A stretch of 41,169 nucleotides of DNA. Source: DATKWS01 sp035529435. Lineage in GTDB: Bacteria; Krumholzibacteriota; Krumholzibacteriia; Krumholzibacteriales; Krumholzibacteriaceae. This document shows, one piece after another, positions 1 to 8,539 of the stretch. Numbering within the stretch: position 1 is the first letter of the stretch; each line of letters begins with the position of its first letter. The stretch covers positions 1 to 41,169 of the forward strand of contig DATKWS010000258.1 of the NCBI GenBank assembly GCA_035529435.1, in the 5' to 3' direction. The translations under genes and the position numbers were made by a program. The notes below the pieces were generated by a model. That model worked only from the letters and a program-made list of their open reading frames with translations. It did no database searches and was not told the DNA's origin.

Positions 1-96
1 CCCCACAGGCGCGCATATTTTGGGGAAAATTCCCCACCCAATGCGTATAATTCCCTATTTTATATATGGTTACGTGCCGCTTATCCAGTAATTTGC
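1..96. other. Intergenic edge after the FN3 lipoprotein gene
   Basis: No gene is visible here. The stretch is AT-richer than its surroundings and contains a small palindrome (GGGGAAAATTCCCC at about 22-35) without a following T run, so I do not call a terminator. The string AAATTCCCCAC followed by YCA recurs near 23211-23224 next to the 6S candidate; see findings. Confidence 0.5.
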
Positions 97-1617
97 TTAC
101 TGATCGGTTGTAACTTCGTTGCTTCGAGAGTATTTGTCACCTTTATCGTATACATATACCCTATAGTAATAGGTAAAACTGCCCATGTCAAGTCCCATAT
201 TGTCGTAATAGGTAACCTCACGCTCGGTGATGGTTGCCACGAGAGTCGACTGCACCGTGACTCCGGGAGCGGTAGACCGGTAGATGCGGTATTCGCGGAA
301 ATCGGTATTTCCGTTCGCGCTCCACGTCAGGGTGACGCGGTCATTTCCAAGTGACGACAACTCGTCGAGAGTCACCGGGGCCGGATAGGCATCGTGGGTC
401 TGCGCCGCCAATTCGTCACTTCCGGCGGATTCATCGAGATCGTTCACCACATAGACCTTGTAGTAATACGTTTTCCCCTCGATGAGGCCGCCGTCGGGGT
501 ACGCGGTTTGGCCGAAACTGTACAGATTCTGAACGAGGAGGGCGGGATCTTCATCCACCCCCGATTCGGTATCACGGTAGATCGCATAGTACGCGAAGTG
601 CTCGTCGGTGGAGGCCACCCACCGGATGGTGATGCTGGCAATCGTGGAATCCTGCACACCGATCAGTTGTACCGGAAGGGGCGGATCGGTGAACGTCACG
701 GTGAAATCAGACTCGAAATCCGGTGCCTGGTTACCCGCGCGGTCCCTGAACATGCCCACGAGGGCGAGATCGCGACCGCGCACTTCGCCGGGGAAGGTGA
801 AATCAGATTCGTACGCGCCATTTCCATCGTCTGCGAGGCGGATCGGCTCGGTGTATCCCTCGAGTATGACCCAAGCCTCACCGGAGGATTCATCGCCCTC
901 TACATTCATGGCGAAGTGGACCGTTGCCCGCGGACTGTAGCGATGCGGCTGCGGCGACAGTGAAAGGCCCGTGATCTTCGCGTATGTATCGAGCCGGATC
1001 GCATCGTTCAGGACAGGTGATTCGGAACCGTTCTCGTCCCTGAACCGGACATAGACGTTCCTGATTCCATCCCCGCCACCGGTGAGGTTCCACGTCCTGT
1101 TGAAGCGGTAGGTCTCCCACACGCCGCCCGCGAATCCGGGATCGTTAGAAACCATCACCAGGACGGTTGTGACCGGAGCGCTCAACTGGAGGATCACCAG
1201 CCTCGATCCGGTGCACTCCTCCCCATCATTGATGATGACCGAATATGCGGTGGGAACCGCCACTATCTCCTCGGATCGATCGCCCTCGATGCCGTCCGCC
1301 GCCGCCGAGGAAACCGAGTAATAATACGCTCGACCATTTCGTACATCGCTGTCGACGTAGAAGGTATCGGTCGTCTCGGCGAGCCGGTCGGGGCGCTCCC
1401 CCTCGCTCAATCCGCGGTACAGATGGTAGGTGCTCGCACCCGCCGCCTCCCGCCACGTGAGAATGATCAACCCGTCATCGATCCGCGCGGTGAGGCCGTA
1501 AGGCGCCGGAACGCCCTCCGTCTCGAGATCGAGAGGGACCTCCTCTATATCGTCAAGGCAGCCGAGCCACAGGCCGAGTACCATCAATGCGACGGTCAGC
1601 GCCACCATTCTCTTCAT
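97..1617 (-). CDS. Lipoprotein with fibronectin type III repeats
   Basis: A 506-residue secreted lipoprotein of unknown specific role. Starting at the ATG at 1617, the N-terminus is basic (MKRM) and hydrophobic and ends in a lipobox LWLGC with the lipid-modified cysteine at residue 20. That ATG has GGAGGT seven bases upstream, whereas the slightly longer GTG start overlaps the Shine-Dalgarno itself. The mature part repeats the FN3 pattern three times, near residues 40-125, 315-410 and 415-505 (for example ITWREAAGASTYHLYRG, IRWVASTDEHFAYYAIYRD, LTWSANGNTDFREYRIYRS), with an Ig-like region between. It is the last gene of the exopolysaccharide run, so it may be a surface or polymer-associated protein, but that link rests on position only. 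Confidence 0.75.
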   Translation of the reverse strand: MKRMVALTVALMVLGLWLGCLDDIEEVPLDLETEGVPAPYGLTARIDDGLIILTWREAAGASTYHLYRGLSEGERPDRLAETTDTFYVDSDVRNGRAYYYSVSSAAADGIEGDRSEEIVAVPTAYSVIINDGEECTGSRLVILQLSAPVTTVLVMVSNDPGFAGGVWETYRFNRTWNLTGGGDGIRNVYVRFRDENGSESPVLNDAIRLDTYAKITGLSLSPQPHRYSPRATVHFAMNVEGDESSGEAWVILEGYTEPIRLADDGNGAYESDFTFPGEVRGRDLALVGMFRDRAGNQAPDFESDFTVTFTDPPLPVQLIGVQDSTIASITIRWVASTDEHFAYYAIYRDTESGVDEDPALLVQNLYSFGQTAYPDGGLIEGKTYYYKVYVVNDLDESAGSDELAAQTHDAYPAPVTLDELSSLGNDRVTLTWSANGNTDFREYRIYRSTAPGVTVQSTLVATITEREVTYYDNMGLDMGSFTYYYRVYVYDKGDKYSRSNEVTTDQ

Positions 1618-1635
1618 CGAATGCACCTCCGTATA

Positions 1636-2745
1636 TCAGAACCTCACCACGAGGGCGCAGCCGCTCCCGCCGATATCGATTGCGTAGCGGTCCGGCACGG
1701 CGGACGGGAGGTCTGCGGGAAACAGGGTATCGAGGAGACTGAGGCCCCAGAGACCCGCCAACGCGATGTATGCCGCATCCCGGCGGCGTTTCTCCTTCTC
1801 GACGCTGTCCCAGACCGTCGATGCCTCGTCCCTGAACCGTATTCTATCTTCGATTGTCGATGCCGCGAGGAATTTTTCCACCGCAACATCGTACCGTATC
1901 GCTTCCTGGTCGTACTGGTTATGAAAATCGAGGGCGAGCAGGCCCGCAACAACGCTCATCGAGGAGAGGAACACGCCGCGGGTCGTTTTTCCCTGGTAGA
2001 ACTGCCCCCGTCCGGGATGAATGAGCGATTGGAGAAAGGCCTTCAATCTCGTCGACCGCGCGGTACCGACGACGATGACGCTTCCCCCCGCCTCCGTTCG
2101 CATGCGCGGCGGATTAACGGCGATCCATGGCTCGATCAGCTGATACCCGTAAAGGTAACCCGAGAGGTACGCGAGACGCTTGCGGTGGTTGTTCTGCACG
2201 ATCACGTCGCGCGATGCGATATGCGCCGCCTCCTGGATATGCCGCCGCTCGTCGAGAGTCCCGGCCTCACGCAGGAGTCCTTTCAGGACATCGAGACGGT
2301 TCTTCAGGTGATCGTACTCCTGGTTCTCATCGTACAGTACATACAGGGAAGCGGCGAGCGAGAGGCCGTCGGTGAATCCGACCCCGGAACGACGGGCGTA
2401 CACCGACCCCCATCCGGGCAGGAGCGCATTCCTGATGGTCGTCCGGATCCTGATGCCTCCGAAATGGGCCCGGCCGGAGCCGTCCATCGAGAATGTACCG
2501 CATCTCCGTTCGAAACCGTACCCCTCGACCGTTGTACGGTAGGTCCTTCCGGATTCCAGTTCGCACACGGTGAACGGCACCACGCCGTTGATGCTGTAAT
2601 CGCGCTTCAGCTGCAGATGGATGTTTTTCGCCGTTCCCGCGAAGTGAATGCAGAGCGAATCGATCTCCTGCGCGGCCGCCGGTCCTCCCTGCGCGGCCTC
2701 TGCAACGAGAATCGCCAGTGCGACAATCAATGGTTTGACATGCAC
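1636..2745 (-). CDS. Secreted protein with two DUF5683-like membrane repeats
   Basis: A 369-residue protein with a GTG start (AAGGG seven bases upstream) and a signal peptide ending near AAAQE at about residue 26. After a beta-rich segment come two similar modules, LLPGWGSVYARRSGVGFTDG and IHPGRGQFYQGKTTRGVFLS. Each is followed by a hydrophobic helix and a charged segment. This 'PGxGQxYxGKxxxG' pattern is typical of DUF5683/TM2-like membrane proteins, which have no known biochemical activity. It sits between the tyrosine kinase gene and the FN3 lipoprotein, so a role in envelope assembly or polymer export is possible but unproven. Confidence 0.6.
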   Translation of the reverse strand: MHVKPLIVALAILVAEAAQGGPAAAQEIDSLCIHFAGTAKNIHLQLKRDYSINGVVPFTVCELESGRTYRTTVEGYGFERRCGTFSMDGSGRAHFGGIRIRTTIRNALLPGWGSVYARRSGVGFTDGLSLAASLYVLYDENQEYDHLKNRLDVLKGLLREAGTLDERRHIQEAAHIASRDVIVQNNHRKRLAYLSGYLYGYQLIEPWIAVNPPRMRTEAGGSVIVVGTARSTRLKAFLQSLIHPGRGQFYQGKTTRGVFLSSMSVVAGLLALDFHNQYDQEAIRYDVAVEKFLAASTIEDRIRFRDEASTVWDSVEKEKRRRDAAYIALAGLWGLSLLDTLFPADLPSAVPDRYAIDIGGSGCALVVRF

Positions 2746-2805
2746 ACGAAACCCTTCCGTCGATATCCCCTTCGGCTCAAAAATCTCTCGTAACTCTCTT
2801 CGAGT

Positions 2806-3507
2806 CTACACGCTCGAACCTTCCTCCTCCTCCCGGTATCCGTAATACCGGTAGTCGTAATAGTAGGGCAGCACCTCGGAGAGGTTGTTCACCACCGTGC
2901 CGATGAGGTTCGCATTGGCATCAAGAAGTATATTCTTTGCCCGAACCGCCACGTTACGCGGTGTCATGCCGGCGAGCAGCACCAGAATGACCCCGTCGAC
3001 CTCGCTGGCGATCAGCATCGGGTCGCTCACCGGTATGATCGGCGCGCTGTCGACGATCACTATATCATAGTAGAACTTGATCTTCTCGAATATCTCGGAG
3101 AGGATGTCTCCCTCGAACAGGTGCGCGGGGGAGGAAACCTTCCTGCCGCTCGGTATCACCTTGAGGTTCTCGATCGGCGTTTCCTTGACGACATCCAGCG
3201 GATCGCATTTTCCCTCGAGGCATTCGAGCAGCCCCGGTTCCTGCGGAACCTGGAATATCTGGTGAAGGCGGGGACGGCGCAGATCGGCGTCCACCACGAG
3301 CGACTTCTTTCCACGAAACCGTGCGACGGTCAGGGCGAGGTGGGAGGCGACCGTACTTTTACCTTCACCGCGGTGCGCGCTGGTCACGAGAAAGCTGCGC
3401 ATGTTGCCCTTGCCGTGAACGTGCCGTATGTTCGAATAGAGCCTCCGCATCTCGGTCGCGATCGGGCTCTCCTGATCAAATACCTCGTATATCGATTTAC
3501 TCTCCAT
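2806..3507 (-). CDS. CpsD/CapB-type tyrosine autokinase of polysaccharide export
   Basis: A 233-residue cytoplasmic bacterial tyrosine (BY) kinase that works with a Wzz-type membrane activator to control polysaccharide polymerisation and export. It carries Walker A SAHRGEGKST (43-52), Walker A' VVDADLRRP (71-79) and Walker B IVIVDSAPI (149-157), the BY-kinase set. A C-terminal tyrosine cluster (YYYDYRYYGY, 215-224) is the usual autophosphorylation tail. Its partner, the 560-residue Wzz/GumC protein, is encoded 24 bases upstream as a separate polypeptide, the Gram-positive CapA/CapB-like split arrangement rather than the fused Wzc form. Confidence 0.88.
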   Translation of the reverse strand: MESKSIYEVFDQESPIATEMRRLYSNIRHVHGKGNMRSFLVTSAHRGEGKSTVASHLALTVARFRGKKSLVVDADLRRPRLHQIFQVPQEPGLLECLEGKCDPLDVVKETPIENLKVIPSGRKVSSPAHLFEGDILSEIFEKIKFYYDIVIVDSAPIIPVSDPMLIASEVDGVILVLLAGMTPRNVAVRAKNILLDANANLIGTVVNNLSEVLPYYYDYRYYGYREEEEGSSV

Positions 3508-3531
3508 ACCTCTCCATCGGCCTGTGACCGG

Positions 3532-5214
3532 TTATTTTTCGTGCAGCTCAACTCCGATGCTCGTCGCCTTCAGACTCCGTGCGTAGATGTACAGCGCACC
3601 ACTCACGATCGATACGAACAGGAACAGACCCACGATCCAGAGCAGCACCATCTTGCCCTGCTTTTTTCTCTCCCAGGTGAAATGCGACACGGTCTTGGGT
3701 ACCGTGCCCAGTACGGGTATCTTCAGTATGCGTTCGACTTCATCGACCGACCGGAACGAGTCGTCCATGTACTCGGTGATCAGGATCGCACCGAGACCGC
3801 TGGCGATGCCGAAAATCAGCGCCAGGAGGATGATCTTGATCTTGTCCGGTTTCACGGGTGTCAGGGACCGTTCTGCCTTCTCGACTATATTGATGCGAAC
3901 CCCGAGATTGGTGCTCTGAACGGCCTCCGAGATCTGCGCCGATGTCTTCGATTCGATGAAGGCCTGATATATCGCCCGGTTCGTCTCGACCTCGTGCGTC
4001 AGACGGTTGAACTCCCGTTCCAGCATCGGCCTGCTCTCCATGTTCTGCCTGAATTGATCGATGTATACCGTGAGCCGGCGCTCGCGGAACCGGTGGTAAT
4101 CGATGAAGTATCGCTGCGCGTAGTATTCCGTGATCAGGGGGCGGAGTTCGGAGGAGAATTCCTCGTACTCCTCGTCGACGATAACTCCGATCCGCCGCCT
4201 GAGCTCATCCCAGAGACGCATCAATTCCATATTCTCCCCGGGCGTTTCCTGTTCCGAGCCGATCTCCTCGAGCAGCCTCTCATCCCCGAACGCGAAGACC
4301 TGATCCTCGAGCGTTTTGATCGTCTCGTCATCGCCGATTCGTTCGGTCGCCGGGATCAGCCCGAAGACCGACTGCAGCCGCTCCCTGACACGTTTGAGGG
4401 ACATCTCGCTGTTTCCGATCTGTGCGCTGATCGACCGCTTGCGTGCCTCCGCGATATGAATATTGGCAGAATTGACGGGGTTGCTTTCCACGTCGGTATC
4501 CATCATGTCGCGCCGGACGCGGGCCATCTCCTTCTCGGAGGTTTCGAGTTTTTCCTTGTATATCGCGAGCTGTTCGTCACTGAACGCACCCGCCTGCCGC
4601 AGCCCCATCACCTGCTCCTGCTTCACCGTCTCAACATATTTCTCGCTGATCCTGCTCGCGAGGATGTAGGCGGTTGACGGATCGGTATCGAACACGCTCA
4701 CGCGGAAAAATCCGGGCATTGCATTCTGTATGCCGATCTTCTCGCGCATCAGCCCGACGAGGCGCCGTATGACGAGCTCCTCGGCCGGTATGCCCGTCGC
4801 CGTACCGGTTCCCTCATCGCTCCCCTGGCGCATCTCGAACGAATTGTGCAGGTTGAGATCCCTCACGACCTGCTCGAGAAATGAACGGCTCATGAGCTTC
4901 GTTTCGATCATGGCGCGGTACTGCTGAATTCGCAGCCTGTCGCGCTCCTCGACCGCCGTGACGTATCTACCCATTGTCCGGGAGAGTATATTCTGATCTT
5001 CCACGGACATCAGCGTGAACGATTCATAGATCGGTGTAATCTGCTTTACGCCGAGAACCGCTATCACGATCGATAGAGCGATCGGCACCAGGAAAAAGTG
5101 CTTTTTCCGCCAGAAGATCTTCCAATAGGTATGGAGATCGAGTTTCCTCTCCTCTTCCTCGGGCACCAGCTTGCGGACCTTCTCCAACGTCTCTTCCTTT
5201 CTACCGGACGACAA
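3532..5214 (-). CDS. Wzz/GumC-family polysaccharide chain-length determinant
   Basis: A 560-residue inner-membrane polysaccharide co-polymerase. An N-terminal transmembrane helix (about 34-55) precedes a long, mostly coiled-coil periplasmic domain (about 60-455). A second helix (about 465-485) is followed by the cytoplasmic stretch EYMDDSFRSVDEVERILKIPVLGTVPK that typically contacts the BY kinase. A third hydrophobic helix (about 525-548) near the C-terminus is less usual. No Walker motifs are present, consistent with the separate kinase gene next door. The start overlaps the SLBB export gene by 14 bases, indicating translational coupling. Confidence 0.87.
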   Translation of the reverse strand: MSSGRKEETLEKVRKLVPEEEERKLDLHTYWKIFWRKKHFFLVPIALSIVIAVLGVKQITPIYESFTLMSVEDQNILSRTMGRYVTAVEERDRLRIQQYRAMIETKLMSRSFLEQVVRDLNLHNSFEMRQGSDEGTGTATGIPAEELVIRRLVGLMREKIGIQNAMPGFFRVSVFDTDPSTAYILASRISEKYVETVKQEQVMGLRQAGAFSDEQLAIYKEKLETSEKEMARVRRDMMDTDVESNPVNSANIHIAEARKRSISAQIGNSEMSLKRVRERLQSVFGLIPATERIGDDETIKTLEDQVFAFGDERLLEEIGSEQETPGENMELMRLWDELRRRIGVIVDEEYEEFSSELRPLITEYYAQRYFIDYHRFRERRLTVYIDQFRQNMESRPMLEREFNRLTHEVETNRAIYQAFIESKTSAQISEAVQSTNLGVRINIVEKAERSLTPVKPDKIKIILLALIFGIASGLGAILITEYMDDSFRSVDEVERILKIPVLGTVPKTVSHFTWERKKQGKMVLLWIVGLFLFVSIVSGALYIYARSLKATSIGVELHEK

Positions 5215-6154
5215 CGGCCGTTATTGTGGCCGCGGCGGTCACCAATCCCAGCAGAAAGCGTGGATCGGTGAACATGGTTCTCAGATAGCTGCTGTAGCGC
5301 GGAACGCTCACCGTATCGTTCGGTCTGATTTCCGGGTTGTGCCGCATGTCGCCCTCGTCGAGATACTTGTTGAAATCGACCTGCAGGGCCAGTGTGCCGC
5401 CCTCCGGTATCCTTCGGATGATCTTCACCTTGCCGAGGTTCGCGTTGGGTGCCGGTCCCCCCGCGGCAAGGATCGCATCGACGAGACTCCTGTTTTCCCT
5501 CAACAGGTAGGGGGCCGGATTGACGACCGCCCCGATCACCTTCACGGAACCGCTTCCCTGGTACGGCACCGAGCGCTCGGGAACGATAATGGTGTCACCG
5601 GGCTTCAGCTCGGGGAGAGAGGCGAAGTCGCCCGAATCGATCGCACTCTGCAGATTCACGATCTCCGTTTTTAGGCCGTCGTCATCCGCCCGTATGATGC
5701 GGACCGCCTCGAGCGAGGCGCCCGCCGTCGCTCCCCCCGCCTCCCGGACAGCCTCCCACACGGAGGGTGTAGCCCCGAACTCGTACCGCCCCGGATTCAA
5801 TACCTCTCCGTGGACATAGATGGTCCGGCGAGCCTCCTCGCCGAGAAGGGACAGTGCGATTTCCCCGATGCCGGGATAGATATCCTGAATGCGCCTGAGG
5901 AGTGTGACCTCGGCTTCGTTCACCGTCATACCCTCTATGACGATTCTCCCGATCGTCGGTATGTTCACCGCCCCGCCCTCGCTGATGACGAGCTGCCGCT
6001 CCATCTCCTTGCGCTGCGGCACAGCGAGCATGAGCCGGTCCCCCACCCGTAGGCGGATCTCCTGCGCTCGGCAGACGGTGGTAAGCGCCAGGGCGGCGAA
6101 CAGAACGATACCTGCCGCCGCTCGGAACCGTGTTACATTTGACACTTTCATCAC
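5201..6154 (-). CDS. SLBB-domain polysaccharide export protein (Wza/KpsD-like)
   Basis: A 317-residue exported protein with a signal peptide (hydrophobic residues 11-28, likely cleavage near VCRAQ). A poly-export domain follows (IRLRVGDRLMLAVPQ... to about residue 110), then two SLBB repeats: TIYVHGEVLNPGRYEFGATPSVWEAVREAGG and SVKVIGAVVNPAPYLLRENRSLVDAILAAGG. The last 20 residues are hydrophobic (FLLGLVTAAATITAVVV), which suggests a membrane anchor instead of the Wza C-terminal amphipathic barrel helix. It would form the periplasmic or outer-membrane part of the export channel with the co-polymerase encoded immediately downstream. Confidence 0.87.
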   Translation of the reverse strand: MMKVSNVTRFRAAAGIVLFAALALTTVCRAQEIRLRVGDRLMLAVPQRKEMERQLVISEGGAVNIPTIGRIVIEGMTVNEAEVTLLRRIQDIYPGIGEIALSLLGEEARRTIYVHGEVLNPGRYEFGATPSVWEAVREAGGATAGASLEAVRIIRADDDGLKTEIVNLQSAIDSGDFASLPELKPGDTIIVPERSVPYQGSGSVKVIGAVVNPAPYLLRENRSLVDAILAAGGPAPNANLGKVKIIRRIPEGGTLALQVDFNKYLDEGDMRHNPEIRPNDTVSVPRYSSYLRTMFTDPRFLLGLVTAAATITAVVVR

Positions 6155-6210
6155 GACCTCTCAACCATGCTAAAGTATCTTTCTCGAACATCCCATTGTA
6201 AAGGTAAACC

Positions 6211-7161
6211 TCATCCCGCGACCTGCCGTCCAGTGCTCCGGTACCAGGCAACGGTTCTCTCAAGTCCCTCCTCAAAGGATACCGAAACCTCGAAGCCGAG
6301 GAGCTCGCGTGCCATCGATACGTCGGCCAGTGAATGCTTGACATCCCCCGGCCTCGGCTCGTCGTAGATCGGATCGATGGAGGCACCGGTCAATGCCTTA
6401 AGGCGATTGAAGAGATCGTTGACCGTGTAGCTGGTGCCGCAGGCGATGTTCACGACCTGCCCGTTCGCCCGCGCGCATTCGGCGGCCTGGAGATTGGCAT
6501 TCACCACGTTCTCGACATAGGTGAAATCGCGGCTCTGCTCGCCGTCACCGTGTATCGTCGGCGGCTCGCCGCGCTGGAGGTGCGACACGAAGATCGGTAT
6601 GACGGCCGCATACTGCGACCGTGGATCCTGGCGTGGTCCGAATACGTTGAAGTAGCGGAGGCTCAACGTCGGGAGCCCGTACGTGCGCGCATAGACGGAG
6701 CAGTAGTACTCCCCCGTGAGCTTGCTCACCGCGTAGGGCGATAGCGGCTGTGGCAGTATCTCCTCGTGTTTCGGGAGTGTCTCCGTATCACCGTACGCTG
6801 ACGACGATGCGGCGTACACGAAGATATCAACGCCCGCCCGGCGTGACTCGTCGAGCATGACGACGGTGCCGCCGATGTTGACATCGTTGACGAGGACGGG
6901 ATTCTCGATACTGCGCGGTACCGAGGCGAGGGCGGCCTGATGAATGACGCGTGAAACTCCCCGCAGCGCGCGGCGTACGATCGAAGGATCCCTGATATCA
7001 CCCTCCACGAACTCGATATCGCCGAGGAGATGACCTATGTTCTCCCGCTTTCCGGTCGAGAGGTCGTCGAGTATCACGACCCGTTCGCCGCGCTTGACAA
7101 GTTTCTCCGTGATGTTCGAACCGATGAAACCGGCTCCACCCGTTACGAGATATTTCGACAT
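6211..7161 (-). CDS. NAD-dependent UDP-sugar 4-epimerase (extended SDR)
   Basis: A 316-residue extended short-chain dehydrogenase/reductase. The Rossmann motif TGGAGFIGS lies at residues 7-15 and the catalytic set is S119-S121, Y143 and K147 (in SPYAVSK). The closest family pattern is the UDP-N-acetylglucosamine/UDP-glucuronate 4-epimerases (WbpP/TviC group). Together with the 6-dehydrogenase encoded just upstream it would supply a nucleotide-sugar building block such as UDP-GalNAcA, analogous to Vi antigen or O-antigen pathways. Exact substrate cannot be read from the sequence. Confidence 0.85.
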   Translation of the reverse strand: MSKYLVTGGAGFIGSNITEKLVKRGERVVILDDLSTGKRENIGHLLGDIEFVEGDIRDPSIVRRALRGVSRVIHQAALASVPRSIENPVLVNDVNIGGTVVMLDESRRAGVDIFVYAASSSAYGDTETLPKHEEILPQPLSPYAVSKLTGEYYCSVYARTYGLPTLSLRYFNVFGPRQDPRSQYAAVIPIFVSHLQRGEPPTIHGDGEQSRDFTYVENVVNANLQAAECARANGQVVNIACGTSYTVNDLFNRLKALTGASIDPIYDEPRPGDVKHSLADVSMARELLGFEVSVSFEEGLERTVAWYRSTGRQVAG

Positions 7162-7187
7162 GCCGACTCCGCTGTTTGGTTACGTTG

Positions 7188-8480
7188 TCACAACAGTACG
7201 ATATTGTCCGACTTGAAATCCTTGAGAACGTTGCGCGCATCAAAGATAAGGGGCGCGTTCTCGACGAGCAACCGGTAATCGACTTCCCTATGCCCCGTGA
7301 CGATGATTGCACAGTCGAGATTGCGGATGTTCCCAGCCGTGTACGCGAACACCGGCACATCCCCCGCATTCTCGAGCGAGCCGACGTGTTCGTCGTAGTA
7401 CATCACCTCCGCTTTCCGGTGCTGCAGCAGCTTGATGATGTCGTAGGCGGGCGATTCGCGTGTGTCGTCGATCCCCTCCTTGTACGACACGCCTAAGATC
7501 AGGATACGAGCGCCGTTGATGCACTTCCTGCGCTCGTTGAGCGCTTCGGCGACCCGGTTTATGACATGCATCGGCATGTCGCTGTTGATCATGCCCGAAA
7601 GCTCGATGAAACGCGCCTCGAAACCGCTCTGCTTGGCTTTCCACGACAGGTAGAACGGATCGATCGGGATGCAGTGTCCCCCCAGGCCGGGCCCCGGATA
7701 GAACGGCATGAATCCGAACGGCTTTGTCGCCGCGGCCTCTATGACCTCCCAGACGTCGATGCTCATCTTGTGGCACATCATTGCAATCTCGTTGACAAGA
7801 CCGATATTGACGCTCCGGAACGTGTTCTCGAGAAGCTTCACCGTTTCCGCGACCCGCGATGAGCTCACCGGGACCGGATTCATATTCGCCGTCCGGTAGA
7901 GAAGGGTCGCGAGTTCGGTGCAGGCCGGTGTCACCCCCCCGACCACCTTGGGGATGTTCTTCGTCGTGTATTTCACGTTGCCCGGATCGACCCGTTCCGG
8001 TGAGAACGCGAGATAGAAATCTCGACCCACCGCGAGCCCGCCCTCCTCGAGGAGCGGTAGAATGACTTCCTCGGTCGTTCCGGGATATGTCGTACTCTCG
8101 AGTATAACGAGCTGTTCGCGGCGAAGGTTCTTCTGTATCTCCCGGACCGCGGAGACGATGTAGGAGATATCGGGGTCCTTGGTCTTGCGGAGCGGCGTCG
8201 GCACACAGATGTTTATCGTGTCGGCATCCTTCAGTTCCCCGAAATCATCGGATGCCCTGAGCGTCCCCTCGCTGACGACCCTGGCGAGCTCCTCCCCCGC
8301 GACATCGCCGATATAGCTCGTGCCCGCATTGACCATGTCGATCTTATCGCGCACGATATCGATACCGACGGTTGTGAGTCCCGCCTTGGCGAATTCCACC
8401 GCCAGCGGCAATCCGACGTACCCGAGGCCGATGATCGAGTGGATCGATTTTTTATCAGCCAGTTTCTGTCTGAGCTGCAC
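7188..8480 (-). CDS. Nucleotide-sugar 6-dehydrogenase (UDP-GlcNAc/UDP-Glc dehydrogenase family)
   Basis: A 430-residue NAD-dependent enzyme oxidising C6 of a UDP-hexose to the uronate in two steps. It has the N-terminal GLGYVGLPLAVEFAKAG dinucleotide fold (18-34), the central ESTTYPGTTEE and FSPERVDPG motifs typical of the WbpA/TviB branch, and the catalytic cysteine in GPGLGGHCIPIDPF. The GVSYKEGIDDTRESPA segment marks the C-terminal UDP-binding domain. The start is GTG with AAGGGGG just upstream. First gene of the exopolysaccharide operon. Confidence 0.9.
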   Translation of the reverse strand: MQLRQKLADKKSIHSIIGLGYVGLPLAVEFAKAGLTTVGIDIVRDKIDMVNAGTSYIGDVAGEELARVVSEGTLRASDDFGELKDADTINICVPTPLRKTKDPDISYIVSAVREIQKNLRREQLVILESTTYPGTTEEVILPLLEEGGLAVGRDFYLAFSPERVDPGNVKYTTKNIPKVVGGVTPACTELATLLYRTANMNPVPVSSSRVAETVKLLENTFRSVNIGLVNEIAMMCHKMSIDVWEVIEAAATKPFGFMPFYPGPGLGGHCIPIDPFYLSWKAKQSGFEARFIELSGMINSDMPMHVINRVAEALNERRKCINGARILILGVSYKEGIDDTRESPAYDIIKLLQHRKAEVMYYDEHVGSLENAGDVPVFAYTAGNIRNLDCAIIVTGHREVDYRLLVENAPLIFDARNVLKDFKSDNIVLL

Positions 8481-8506
8481 CGTTGCCCCCTTTTTTCAAC
8501 CGAAGA

Positions 8507-8535
8507 AGGGTACAACAAAGAATTGCTTCCGTCAA
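8507..8535 (-). promoter_or_regulatory. Putative sigma70-type promoter of the exopolysaccharide operon
   Basis: On the minus strand TTGACG (8530-8535) is followed after 17 bases by TACCCT (8507-8512), about 30 bases ahead of the GTG start of the 6-dehydrogenase. Box identity and spacing fit a housekeeping promoter, but the -10 is imperfect and short matches occur by chance. Confidence 0.4.
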
Positions 8536-8539
8536 AGGT

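Noticed and set aside
1423..4677. Long open frames on the plus strand (456 and 518 codons)
   Set aside because: They lie antisense to the DUF5683-like, tyrosine kinase and GumC genes, whose products have clear domains. The plus-strand translations show no family motif and are explained by GC-rich codon bias.
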